From Gaiellasilicea sp035556515 (GTDB taxonomy: Bacteria > Actinomycetota > Thermoleophilia > Gaiellales > Gaiellaceae), in NCBI GenBank assembly GCA_035556515.1, contig DATMEO010000025.1, positions 1 to 16,716 of the forward strand: a stretch of DNA of 16,716 bases, given 5' to 3'. How positions within the stretch are numbered: the stretch's first letter is position 1; each line of letters begins with the position of its first letter. Made by a program: the position numbers and the translations under genes. Shown here in pieces: positions 1-8,916 of the stretch. The notes under the pieces were generated by a model. The model worked only from the letters and a program-made list of their open reading frames with translations, was not told the DNA's origin and ran no database searches.

Positions 1-210
1 GAACGTGACGTGCTCGGTCGTCGCGTAGTTCCAGAAGTCCCAGTGGAAGCCGCCCTCGAGGTCGTTGTAGAGGTACGGGGAGTGCTCCACGTTCGCGAGG
101 TCGAGGTTCGTCTTGAACATCGTCACGAGCGCGAAGTAGAAGGGGAAGGCGAGCACGATGGCGAACGGCACGACCACCGCGTAGGTCACGCTCTTCTGGC
201 GCCACGTCAC
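1..210 (-). CDS. Carbohydrate ABC transporter permease, MalG-type (partial, 3' end outside window)
   Basis: This is the N-terminal 70 residues of an inner-membrane permease of the CUT1 sugar-importer family. The translation begins VTWRQKSVTYAVVVPFAIV, a short basic cytoplasmic start followed by one strong hydrophobic helix (about residues 9-30). It then reads MFKTNLDLAN and a stretch rich in Tyr, Phe and Trp, as in the first periplasmic loop of MalG-like permeases. The GTG start at 210 is preceded by GGAG with a 5-nt spacer. It lies downstream of a MalF-type permease on the same strand, so the pair would form the heterodimeric channel. The gene runs off the left edge, so the EAA loop that would confirm the family is not visible. 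The long palindrome at 213-374 includes its Shine-Dalgarno sequence. Confidence 0.82.
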   Translation of the reverse strand, partial: MTWRQKSVTYAVVVPFAIVLAFPFYFALVTMFKTNLDLANVEHSPYLYNDLEGGFHWDFWNYATTEHVTF

Positions 211-212
211 GA

Positions 213-374
213 GTGCTCCGTCCCGTAAGTCCGTTGCCGCTCTGCGGAGTGGCTAGGTGTGATCTGGCGGCGCGCGGTGCCCGCGCGCGTGCTGGTAGCA
301 CGTGTGCGGGTGCCGGGTGCCGCCAGGCGCGGCTGGACGCCCGCAGAGTCCAAGCGATTTGCGGGACGGAGCAC
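213..374. repeat. Long imperfect palindrome filling the intergenic gap between two permease genes
   Basis: Almost the whole gap between the two permease genes is one inverted repeat centred on 294-296. Left arm 213-293 pairs with right arm 297-374. Paired blocks are 213-225 with 362-374 (13 of 13 bases), TCTGCGG at 241-247 with 341-347, CTGGCGGC at 264-271 with 319-326, and 276-293 with 297-314. In the last block 14 of 18 positions are Watson-Crick and the other four are G-T pairs on the plus strand. A stretch near 248-263 does not pair. On the operon (minus) strand the fold would enclose the GGAG of the downstream permease. It could be an mRNA stability or attenuation element like the palindromes found in some mal operons, a mobile palindromic repeat, or a small RNA. 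Sequence alone does not decide. Confidence 0.75.
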
Positions 375-1348
375 TAGCTCACCTGCGCCCTACGAGCGAA
401 GAACAGCATCGCCACGCTGACCACGACGAGCAGCGGGAACAGGAACAGCGAGATCGCCGCGCCCTCGCCCAGGGAGCCACCGTCGATGCCGATGAAGAAC
501 GCCCAGGTGGGCAGCACCTGAGTCGAGTTGAAGGGCCCGCCACGGGTGAGGATGTAGACGACTGCGAAGTCGACCGCGGTGAACACGATCCCGAACAGGA
601 CCGCCACGAGCGCGATCGGGAGCTGCAGCGGGATGTCGACGTACCAGAGCTTCTTCACACCCGTCGCGCCGTCCATCCTGGCGGCGTCCTCGACCTCGTT
701 GGGAATGGACGCACGGCCCGCGATGAAGATCACGACGGCGAAGGGAAGGATCCGCCAGGCGTGCACGAGCGTGATCGCGATCAGCGCGAGATTGGGGCGG
801 CCGAGCCACTGCAACGGCACTTGCGCCTCCTCCTCGATGTTGACAGCGGCGAGGAGCGAGACGAGGCCCTCGTCCAGGTGGAGCCTCGCCAACGTCCAGT
901 TGACGACGCTGTAGAGGGAGTCGAGCAGCCACAGCCAGGCGATCGTCGAGAGGACGACCGGGGCCGCCCAAGGCAGGACGACCAGGAAGCGGATGATCCA
1001 CTTGCCACGGAAATCACGGACGAGAAAGTTCGAGAGGACGGCGGCGCCGACGAGGACGACCGCCTGCGACGCCAGCGTGAAGATGAACGTGTTGCGGAGC
1101 GCGCGGCGAAAGTTCTCGTCCTGCCAGGCGCTCGTGAAATTGTCGAAGCCGACCCAATCGCCGCTCAGCGACCCGCCGATGGCGTTCGTGAAGCTGAGGT
1201 AGATCGCCCAGCCGAAGGGAACCCCGACGACGAGCGCCATGAAGATGACGGCCGGGGCGATGAGCAGCGGCGCGAGAACGCGACGGCTCTCGAGGGCATG
1301 CCGCATGCGGCCGGGAGCCTGTTTCGCCCGAGCAGCTTTCGCCTCCAT
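374..1348 (-). CDS. Carbohydrate ABC transporter permease, MalF/UgpA-type
   Basis: A 324-residue inner-membrane permease of the CUT1 sugar-importer family, normal in length for a compact MalF-type subunit. Six hydrophobic helices can be placed near residues 26-50, 85-110, 117-142, 186-211, 242-268 and 296-318. The EAA loop that docks on the ATPase is at about 218-244 (EVEDAARMDGATG followed by the IPLQLP segment). A MalG-type permease follows on the same strand after 163 bp, and a MalK-type ATPase gene diverges 41 bp away, so the three probably form one importer. The substrate cannot be read from the sequence. The ATG at 1348 is preferred because a TAGTAT hexamer lies 11 nt upstream; Met15 is an alternative. 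Neither has a convincing Shine-Dalgarno sequence. No periplasmic binding-protein gene precedes it. Confidence 0.92.
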   Translation of the reverse strand: MEAKAARAKQAPGRMRHALESRRVLAPLLIAPAVIFMALVVGVPFGWAIYLSFTNAIGGSLSGDWVGFDNFTSAWQDENFRRALRNTFIFTLASQAVVLVGAAVLSNFLVRDFRGKWIIRFLVVLPWAAPVVLSTIAWLWLLDSLYSVVNWTLARLHLDEGLVSLLAAVNIEEEAQVPLQWLGRPNLALIAITLVHAWRILPFAVVIFIAGRASIPNEVEDAARMDGATGVKKLWYVDIPLQLPIALVAVLFGIVFTAVDFAVVYILTRGGPFNSTQVLPTWAFFIGIDGGSLGEGAAISLFLFPLLVVVSVAMLFFARRAQVS

Positions 1349-1359
1349 CCGACGGGCCG

Positions 1360-1372
1360 ATACTAGTAGATT
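1360..1372. promoter_or_regulatory. Candidate face-to-face -10 elements of the divergent permease and ATPase genes
   Basis: Only 41 bp separate the two divergent starts. Within them TAGTAT reads toward the permease (minus strand, 1365-1360) and TAGATT reads toward the ATPase (plus strand, 1367-1372). Both fit the TANNNT form, and they share the 8-bp palindrome TACTAGTA at 1361-1368. A weak -35 (GTGAAA, 1389-1384) can be drawn for the minus side with an 18-bp spacer. None is clear for the plus side. The two promoters could not be occupied fully independently. Confidence 0.4.
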
Positions 1373-1389
1373 TGCCGCGGAGGTTTCAC

Positions 1390-2607
<1,218 letters not shown>

Positions 2608-2627
2608 GAAGAGACAGCGTCGGTTCC

Positions 2628-2691
2628 CGGCTAGCCGTACTCCCGCGCCACTCGGGCGCTACGCTGCCGTGATCACGTTCAGGAGGAGAAG
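2628..2691 (+). promoter_or_regulatory. Leader of the semialdehyde dehydrogenase gene: palindromes, possible -10 and strong RBS
   Basis: The 84-bp gap after the ATPase gene has two perfect 10-bp palindromes, CGGCTAGCCG (2628-2637) and CGTGATCACG (2668-2677). It also has a small stem GCGCC/GGCGC (2645-2649 with 2655-2659) and an outer pair CAGCGT/ACGCTG (2615-2620 with 2661-2666). TACGCT at 2660-2665 fits a TANNNT -10, but I find no good -35. AGGAGGAG just before the ATG is a strong ribosome-binding site. The palindrome at 2668-2677 sits where an operator would block transcription or translation. Whether the gene has its own promoter is inference. Confidence 0.35.
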
Positions 2692-4217
<1,526 letters not shown>

Positions 4218-4221
<4 letters not shown>

Positions 4222-4751
4222 GGCTGACGCTCGCGGCGGTGCTCGTGGCGGCGATGGCTGCGACGGCAGCGCCCGCGGCGAACGAGGAGATCCCGACCCG
4301 CGACTGCCGCTCGCGGATCGAGAGCGGTCGCGGTCCGCTTGCGTTTCCCACGGCCGACAGCGTGTTCGTCGGGCCGATTGCCCTGACGGCGCTTCCGTTT
4401 GCCGCGACGCGAGCCGGGCTCGGCCCCCGTCGGGAGGAGGACGGGCGCTTCTACCGCAAGGCCGGCGCGCTCGTCCGCGCGGGGCGACCGGTCGTGCTCT
4501 CGGTTCCGGAGCGCTATCGCGACAGGCTCTTCCTGCACTACACGCGCACCGACGAGGGCGTTGCCGAGGTGAGGCTCGAGCCGTGCCCGCCGGGCATGCG
4601 CGCCTTTTCCTATCGCGGGCGCGTCGGCAAGGTGACGGGCTTCAACGGCGGGTTCTCGCTCACCCACCGCGGCTGCTACCCGCTCGACGTGCGCGTCGAG
4701 GGCGGCCGGACGCACCGCGTGCGGATCGCCTTCGGCTACCCCTGCCGCTAA
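4218..4751 (+). CDS. Small secreted protein of unknown function with four cysteines
   Basis: A 177-residue protein I cannot assign to a named family. It starts MRLTLAAVLVAAMAATAAPA, a short Sec signal peptide with probable cleavage near residue 20 or 21, leaving a mature part of about 155 residues. Four cysteines (30, 123, 153, 176) could make two disulfides outside the cell. The mature part looks like an all-beta domain, with alternating segments such as VFVGPIAL, PVVLSVPERY, FSLTHRGCYPLDVRV and HRVRIAFGYPCR. The start overlaps the dehydrogenase stop as ATGA, so translation is probably coupled although the two products work in different compartments. Its TAA stop interlocks with the TAG stop of the convergent ribonuclease gene. 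The gene is surely real on length, frame and signal peptide; its function is open. Confidence 0.75.
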
Positions 4752-6172
4752 GCCAGCTCGAATCGAACCTGGCGTTTCGCGACGTCTGCCAGCACGAGGC
4801 GCACGCGGACGCGCTCGCCGAGCGGCAGCTCGCCTTCGCAGTGGGCCGTCACGGCCGGTTCCTCGAGCTGCACGGCGCCGCCGCCGTCGTGCTCGTCCAG
4901 CTCGACGACGACGGCGTCGAACGTCTCGCCGACGCGATGCTCGAGGATCGCCGCCTCGACGATTGAGATGACGCCGGCCTCGTACTGCTGGGCGCGGCGG
5001 TTCGACGACTCCATCTCCTCCGGCAGCCGCGGGAGTGCTGCGCGCACCCAGCCCGGGACGTCCTTTCCGGCCGCGACGGCCAGGCAGGCCTCGCCGACGT
5101 AGCGGTCGACGAGACGGCGAAGCGGCGCGGTCGCGTGCGCATAGGGCGCGCCGACGCCGGCGTGCGCGGGCTCGGACGGCACTTCGTCGTCGAAGGCCGC
5201 ATAGCCGGAGCCGCGGAGCAAAACGGTGGACTCCACGAGGAACGCAGCATGGTCCGCGCGCTCGGGGTCGAGCGTCCTGATCAGGGCGGCGTAGTCGAGC
5301 TCCTGCGGCCAGTCGATTCCGAGCGCCTTCGCCGTCCGGCGCAGCCGGTCGACAGCCCGCGGGTCGGCCTCGGGCAGCGTGCGCAGCAGCCCGACGTGCG
5401 CGTCGAGCATCAGCTCGGCCGCAGCCTGCCCGGTCATCAACGAGATCTGCGCGTTCCAGCCCTCGACCGGGAGCGGCGCCCGGAAGGCCAGCGTGTAGCC
5501 GTCCGGCCCGTCGTCGACCTCCTGCTCGGGGATCGGAAGGTTGATCCCGCCCCGGCGTTGCTCGCGCTCCTGGCGGAGCAGCCCCACCTCGCGCAGCAAC
5601 TGCAGCGGCTCGGAAGCAGTGCCGTCTTCGAGGGAGCGCTGGACGCCGGCGTAGTCGAGCTTCTCGCGGCTGCGCACGAGCGCGCGGCGGACGTCGACCT
5701 TCACGCCCTCGCCGCTTGCGTCGACGTCCATCGTCCAGAGGAGCGCCGGTCGCGGTTCGCCGGGAAGGAGGCTGCCTGCGCCTTCAGAGAGCTGCGGCGG
5801 GTAGAGCCGCGCGTTCTGGTCGGGTGCGTAAAGCGTCTGGCCGCGGCGGTGCGCCTCCTCGTCCATCGGCCCGCCCGGCTCGACGAAGGCCGCGACGTCG
5901 GCGATCGCGTAGCGGACGCAGTAGCCGCTCCCGCGGCGCTCGAGGTGGAGCGCCTGGTCGAGATCCATCGACTCCGGCGGGTCGATCGTGACGAAGTGGA
6001 CCCCGGTCTCGTCGGCAGCCGGCAGGCGTGGCGAGCGGACGGCCCGCTCCGCGTCTGCGAGCACGGCCTCTGGGAACTGCAGCGACACGTCCAGGTTTTC
6101 GCGCAGCTCCGCGAGCGATGCCGCGATCGCGGCGGAGTCGGGCGGGGAGACGCGAACGCGGCGGCGCGGCAC
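4748..6172 (-). CDS. RNB-domain exoribonuclease (RNase II/R family, short actinobacterial form)
   Basis: A 474-residue cytoplasmic 3'-5' exoribonuclease of the RNB family. From the chosen start, the catalytic motif is TIDPPESMDLDQA (62-74), giving Asp64, Asp70 and Asp72. E. coli RNase II has a fourth Asp directly after the third; here it is Gln73, which I recall as usual in this short actinobacterial branch. YAIADVAAFV (88-97) and RPALLW (141-146) are further RNB hallmarks, and the last 60 residues look like an S1-type OB fold. The N-terminal cold-shock domains of RNase II/R are absent. The GTG at 6172 is preferred. The frame extends to an ATG at 6244, but that would overlap the divergent gene's start and leave no promoter. 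TAGGCT lies 7 nt before the GTG. Confidence 0.87.
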   Translation of the reverse strand: MPRRRVRVSPPDSAAIAASLAELRENLDVSLQFPEAVLADAERAVRSPRLPAADETGVHFVTIDPPESMDLDQALHLERRGSGYCVRYAIADVAAFVEPGGPMDEEAHRRGQTLYAPDQNARLYPPQLSEGAGSLLPGEPRPALLWTMDVDASGEGVKVDVRRALVRSREKLDYAGVQRSLEDGTASEPLQLLREVGLLRQEREQRRGGINLPIPEQEVDDGPDGYTLAFRAPLPVEGWNAQISLMTGQAAAELMLDAHVGLLRTLPEADPRAVDRLRRTAKALGIDWPQELDYAALIRTLDPERADHAAFLVESTVLLRGSGYAAFDDEVPSEPAHAGVGAPYAHATAPLRRLVDRYVGEACLAVAAGKDVPGWVRAALPRLPEEMESSNRRAQQYEAGVISIVEAAILEHRVGETFDAVVVELDEHDGGGAVQLEEPAVTAHCEGELPLGERVRVRLVLADVAKRQVRFELA

Positions 6173-6179
6173 GGGCAGG

Positions 6180-6185
6180 AGCCTA
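6180..6185 (-). promoter_or_regulatory. Candidate -10 (TAGGCT) of a leaderless ribonuclease transcript
   Basis: On the minus strand TAGGCT (6185-6180) is followed by 7 nt and then the GTG of the ribonuclease. It matches TANNNT and is identical to the hexamer before the BTAD regulator. No matching -35 is visible. There is no good Shine-Dalgarno sequence before the GTG, as expected for a leaderless message. Confidence 0.35.
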
Positions 6186-6207
6186 CGTGCGACGCCGCCG
6201 TTGGGGG

Positions 6208-6236
6208 TTTGCAGAGACGCGTCAGTCGCGTAGCAT
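6208..6236 (+). promoter_or_regulatory. Candidate sigma-70-type promoter of the first DUF4242 gene, probably leaderless
   Basis: TTTGCA (6208-6213) and TAGCAT (6231-6236) are 17 bp apart, matching -35 and TANNNT -10 elements. Six bases separate the -10 from the ATG at 6243, so transcription would start at or next to the start codon. There is no Shine-Dalgarno sequence. This supports the ATG at 6243. Confidence 0.5.
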
Positions 6237-6242
6237 CGACAC

Positions 6243-6545
6243 ATGCCCCGCTACGTCGTGGAACGGAACTTCGGCGCGATCAGCGACGACGACATGCTCG
6301 CCGCCGCTGCGCTGTCGGACGAGCTGATCGAGGAGCGCTTCACGGAGATCACCTGGGAGCACAGTCACATCGTCGCGACCGACGACGGCGAGATCGTCAC
6401 GTACTGCGTCTACGGCGCCCCGACGGAACAGATGATCCGCGAGCACTCGGACGCGTTCGGCTCGCACACGATCACGAACATCTTCGAGATCGTCGACGAC
6501 GTCACGCCGGCCGAAGTCCGGCGCCGCGCCGCCTCGGTCAGCTAG
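6243..6545 (+). CDS. DUF4242 family protein (first of two paralogues)
   Basis: A 100-residue soluble protein of the DUF4242 type, a small ferredoxin-like alpha/beta fold whose Streptomyces member SCO4226 has been described as nickel-binding. Family landmarks are the N-terminal YVVERNF, the central strand ITWEHSHIV, and VTYCVYGAPTEQMIREHSDAFG with the conserved CVY and the helix after it. His40, His42, His67 and His74 are possible metal ligands, but that is inference. It has no signal peptide or membrane segment. It lies tail to tail with the BTAD regulator, overlapping its end by 8 bp, and resembles the 8606-8896 product on the far side of that regulator. The start is supported by a leaderless promoter layout. 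Its biochemical role is unknown; a ligand or stress sensor partnering the regulator is only a hypothesis. Confidence 0.8.
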   Translation: MPRYVVERNFGAISDDDMLAAAALSDELIEERFTEITWEHSHIVATDDGEIVTYCVYGAPTEQMIREHSDAFGSHTITNIFEIVDDVTPAEVRRRAASVS

Positions 6546-8493
6546 CGCTCTCGCTGTCGAAGAGCGCGTGCGTCAGCCGCGCGAAGGCGACCGCGCGCCG
6601 GCGGGTGAGACGCCGCCGCTCCTCGGCATCCGCGTCGACGAGGACTGCGAGCGCCCGGGTCAACAGCGTCACCGCCTGCTCGTAGGCGTTGCGCTCGAGC
6701 GCCCACTCCGCTGAACGCTCCGCAAGCTGGACCGCGCGATCGCGGTCGTCACCGCGCGCGTCCTCCAGCAGGTGCAGCGCGATCATCGCGAGCTCCGGGC
6801 TCGGCTCGAGGCCGTGCACCTGCTCGAGTGCAGCCGCTGCCCGCCGGTGCAGGTCGGCACGGCGCGCCCGCCCGATGCTGCCGTAGACCGCGTCCCGGGT
6901 GAGCGCGTGCGCGAAGTGATAGCGCCCGCCCGCGGCGTCCTCGATCAACCCCGCCGCGGCGGCCTCGTCGAGCGCGTCGAGCAGTCCGTCGGGCCCGAAC
7001 AGGTGCTCGAGCACGGCGAGGTCGAAGGTCTCGCCGAGCACGGCCGCGCTCGTCAGGGCCTCTGCGCCCCTCGCCGAGAGCCGGCTGACGCGCGCGACGA
7101 CGACGTCGCTGACGCTCTCGGGGACGTCGCCGACGGCGTCCCTGCGCTCGGCCAGGTGACGGGCCAGTTCTCGGACGTAGAAAGGATTGCCGTCCGTGCG
7201 GTCGTGGATCCTGCGCGCGTCGGCGGTCCCGTCGAGCAGGGTCCCCACCTCGTCGACGGAGAGGCCCTCGACTGCGACTCGCTCGACCTCGCAGTCGCGC
7301 CTCAGATCGGCGATCGCGCCCAGTAGCGGCGTCCCCACCGCATCCGCGTCGCGATACGCGCCGAGCACGAGCAGGCGCTCCCCGGCCGCGCCGCGCGCGA
7401 CCCGCGCCAGGAGACCGAGCGTGTTCCGGTCGGCGAGGTGGAGATCGTCGAGCACGAGCACGAGCGGTCCGGCGGCGGCCGCGGCCGCCAGTCTCGACTC
7501 GATCTCGTCCCGGTCGGGCGCTCTGCCGCCGACCGCCTCCGAGAACGGCTCGTACGGGACGAGCGCCTGCTCCTCGCACCAGCCGTAGAGCACCGTCGCG
7601 CCCGACGCGCCTGCCTCGGCCGCGAAGCGCGCCGCGAGGCGCGACTTGCCGATCCCGGCTTCGCCGGCGAGCAGCACGACCTGGGCCGGGCCGCCGCCGG
7701 CGGCGACACGCCTCCAGGCGGCGCCGATGCGGGCGAGCTCCGGCCGGCGGCCGACGAACTTCGCCCGGTCGGCGCGCAGCAGCCGGCCGGGGAAGGCGGC
7801 GCTCGGCGCCACCGCCGCGCCACTGCGCAGCGAGTCCGCGAGCGTCTGTGTCTCGGCCGACGGCGCCGTCTTCAGGCGGGTCAGCAGCCGGCTTCGTAGC
7901 TCGCCGTACTCGGCGAGCGCGGCGCCGCGGTCTCCGGCTGCCTCGAGACGCCGCATCAGCGAACGGTGAATGCTCTCCGAGAGCGGCTCGAGCGCGGCCT
8001 GGCGCCGGGTCAGGTCGACTGCACGGCGGATCTCGCCGGCGTGCTCGGCCTCTCGCGCCAGCGTCTCGAGCGCCGCAACGGTGCGGTCGCGATGCGCGTC
8101 ACGCGCCTCGAGCACCCATTCGTCGTCGAAACCGGCCAGCAGCGCACCTTCGCTCAGCGCGAGCGCCTCCTCGCAGCGACCCTCGGCACGGAGCCGCTCG
8201 GCCTCGAGCACGTCGACCCAGGCGCCGTCCGCGAGGCCGACGCGGTCGCGGGTCGCCACGAGCGCCTCGGGGCCGAGCGCGCGCCGGAGCGCCCAGAGCG
8301 CGCTGCGCAGGCTCGCGCGGGCGCTCTCGTCCAGCACGTCGGGCCAGAAGCGCGGCGCGACCGCCGCCCGCGGGTGCAGACCCGGATTGAGGGCGAGCCA
8401 GCCGAGCAGGGAGCCCGGCCGCCCGGCCGGGAGCTCCCGTGTAACGCCGTCGACCTCCACGGCGATCTCTCCCACGAGCCGGATCCGCACCAT
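6538..8493 (-). CDS. AfsR/SARP-like transcriptional regulator: BTAD DNA-binding region plus AAA/NB-ARC-type ATPase
   Basis: A regulator of about 651 residues (positions below count from the TTG at 8499; subtract 2 from the ATG). Residues 1-95 form a winged-helix OmpR-like region (RIRLVGEIAVEVDG, then LRSALWALRRAL). Residues 95-225 are a helical BTAD domain. FVGRRPELARI (248-258) opens the ATPase, with Walker A GEAGIGKS (279-286), Walker B LVLVLDDLH (345-353), and a helical part ending in a few TPR-like helices. Full-size AfsR-type proteins of this layout are commonly 900-1100 residues, so this one lacks most of the C-terminal TPR array. The stop is clean and I see no frameshift. The ATG at 8493 is preferred over the TTG because TAGGCT sits 6 nt before it. 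Heptamer repeats upstream suggest autoregulation. Confidence 0.88.
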   Translation of the reverse strand: MVRIRLVGEIAVEVDGVTRELPAGRPGSLLGWLALNPGLHPRAAVAPRFWPDVLDESARASLRSALWALRRALGPEALVATRDRVGLADGAWVDVLEAERLRAEGRCEEALALSEGALLAGFDDEWVLEARDAHRDRTVAALETLAREAEHAGEIRRAVDLTRRQAALEPLSESIHRSLMRRLEAAGDRGAALAEYGELRSRLLTRLKTAPSAETQTLADSLRSGAAVAPSAAFPGRLLRADRAKFVGRRPELARIGAAWRRVAAGGGPAQVVLLAGEAGIGKSRLAARFAAEAGASGATVLYGWCEEQALVPYEPFSEAVGGRAPDRDEIESRLAAAAAAGPLVLVLDDLHLADRNTLGLLARVARGAAGERLLVLGAYRDADAVGTPLLGAIADLRRDCEVERVAVEGLSVDEVGTLLDGTADARRIHDRTDGNPFYVRELARHLAERRDAVGDVPESVSDVVVARVSRLSARGAEALTSAAVLGETFDLAVLEHLFGPDGLLDALDEAAAAGLIEDAAGGRYHFAHALTRDAVYGSIGRARRADLHRRAAAALEQVHGLEPSPELAMIALHLLEDARGDDRDRAVQLAERSAEWALERNAYEQAVTLLTRALAVLVDADAEERRRLTRRRAVAFARLTHALFDSESAS

Positions 8494-8533
8494 CGTCAAA
8501 GCCTACAACGTGACGTTTGACGCTTCTTTGACG
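8494..8533. promoter_or_regulatory. Probable SARP operator: CGTCAAA direct repeats at 11-bp pitch plus an inverted copy
   Basis: On the regulator's strand CGTCAAA occurs at 8533-8527 and 8522-8516, an exact tandem heptamer with a 4-bp spacer (11-bp pitch). A third copy, inverted, is CGTCAAAG at 8494-8501, a perfect 8-bp inverted match of 8526-8533. TAGGCT (8505-8500) follows the second heptamer by 10 bp and precedes the ATG at 8493 by 6 bp. SARP regulators are known to bind heptameric direct repeats one helical turn apart just upstream of the -10 of their targets. The regulator itself is SARP-like, so autoregulation and control of the divergent DUF4242 gene are the natural inference. Confidence 0.6.
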
Positions 8534-8605
8534 ATGCGGGAGACGGTCTTGTGACGCGCCCTGCCGAGGATCGAGACGTCCCGTTCCCCACCACAGGAGG
8601 TTCGG

Positions 8606-8896
8606 ATGGACCTGTACGTGATTCTCCGCCGTGACGGCTGGCGCTCCGCCGAGGAGCTCCAGGAGGCCGCGGCTCGCTCGACCGCCGAGGGCGAGCGGAT
8701 GCCCGACGACATCCGCTGGATCCGCAGCTACGTGCTCGAGGAGGGGGAGGGCCTCGGGACGGTCTGCATCTACGAGGCGTCGAGCCCCGAGGCGATCCAT
8801 GCCCACGCCGACGCCGCCGGCCTGCCCGTCACCGAGATCGTCAAGGTCGCCGACACCGTGATCGTCCGGCCGGATCCCGCGCCGGCGATCGTCTGA
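8606..8896 (+). CDS. DUF4242 family protein (second paralogue)
   Basis: A 96-residue soluble DUF4242 protein. Landmarks are LYVILRRDGW at the start, IRWIRSYVLEE in the middle and VCIYEASSPEAIHAHADAAG, the family's most conserved block, followed by the final strand VTEIVKVADTVIV. It aligns along its length with the 6243-6545 product (YV..R, W..S, C.Y.A......H.DA.G, EIV), so the two are paralogues that have diverged well. Possible metal ligands are His61 and His63. The ATG at 8606 has AGGAGG with a 5-nt spacer, so unlike its paralogue it has a leader and an ordinary ribosome-binding site. It is divergent from the BTAD regulator across the repeat-rich region and is followed after 20 bp by a secreted-protein gene, probably in one operon. 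Function is not established. Confidence 0.83.
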   Translation: MDLYVILRRDGWRSAEELQEAAARSTAEGERMPDDIRWIRSYVLEEGEGLGTVCIYEASSPEAIHAHADAAGLPVTEIVKVADTVIVRPDPAPAIV

Positions 8897-8916
8897 ACCG
8901 CGAAGGAGAGACTGAG

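Noticed and set aside
302..1366. A 354-codon plus-strand open frame opposite the MalF-type permease
   Set aside because: Its product is rich in Arg, Asp, Glu and Gln with no domain, as expected of an antisense frame in GC-rich DNA. The minus strand encodes a clear six-helix permease over the same span.
1372..1389. TTG at 1372 as the start of the MalK-type ATPase
   Set aside because: The GTG at 1390 has GGAGG with a 6-nt spacer, while the TTG would place that Shine-Dalgarno sequence inside the coding region and adds six unconserved residues.
6173..6244. Longer start for the ribonuclease at the ATG 6244
   Set aside because: It would add 24 residues with no family resemblance, share CATG with the start of the divergent gene and leave no promoter space. 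GTG 6172 has a -10-like hexamer at the right distance.
5135..6685. A 516-codon plus-strand frame across the ribonuclease gene
   Set aside because: It is the antisense shadow of the RNB gene, runs across the DUF4242 gene in the wrong frame and has no recognisable domain.
8497..8499. TTG at 8499 as the start of the BTAD regulator
   Set aside because: The ATG two codons later has a TANNNT hexamer 6 nt upstream, matching the other leaderless-type starts. The difference is only two residues, so this is a preference, not proof.
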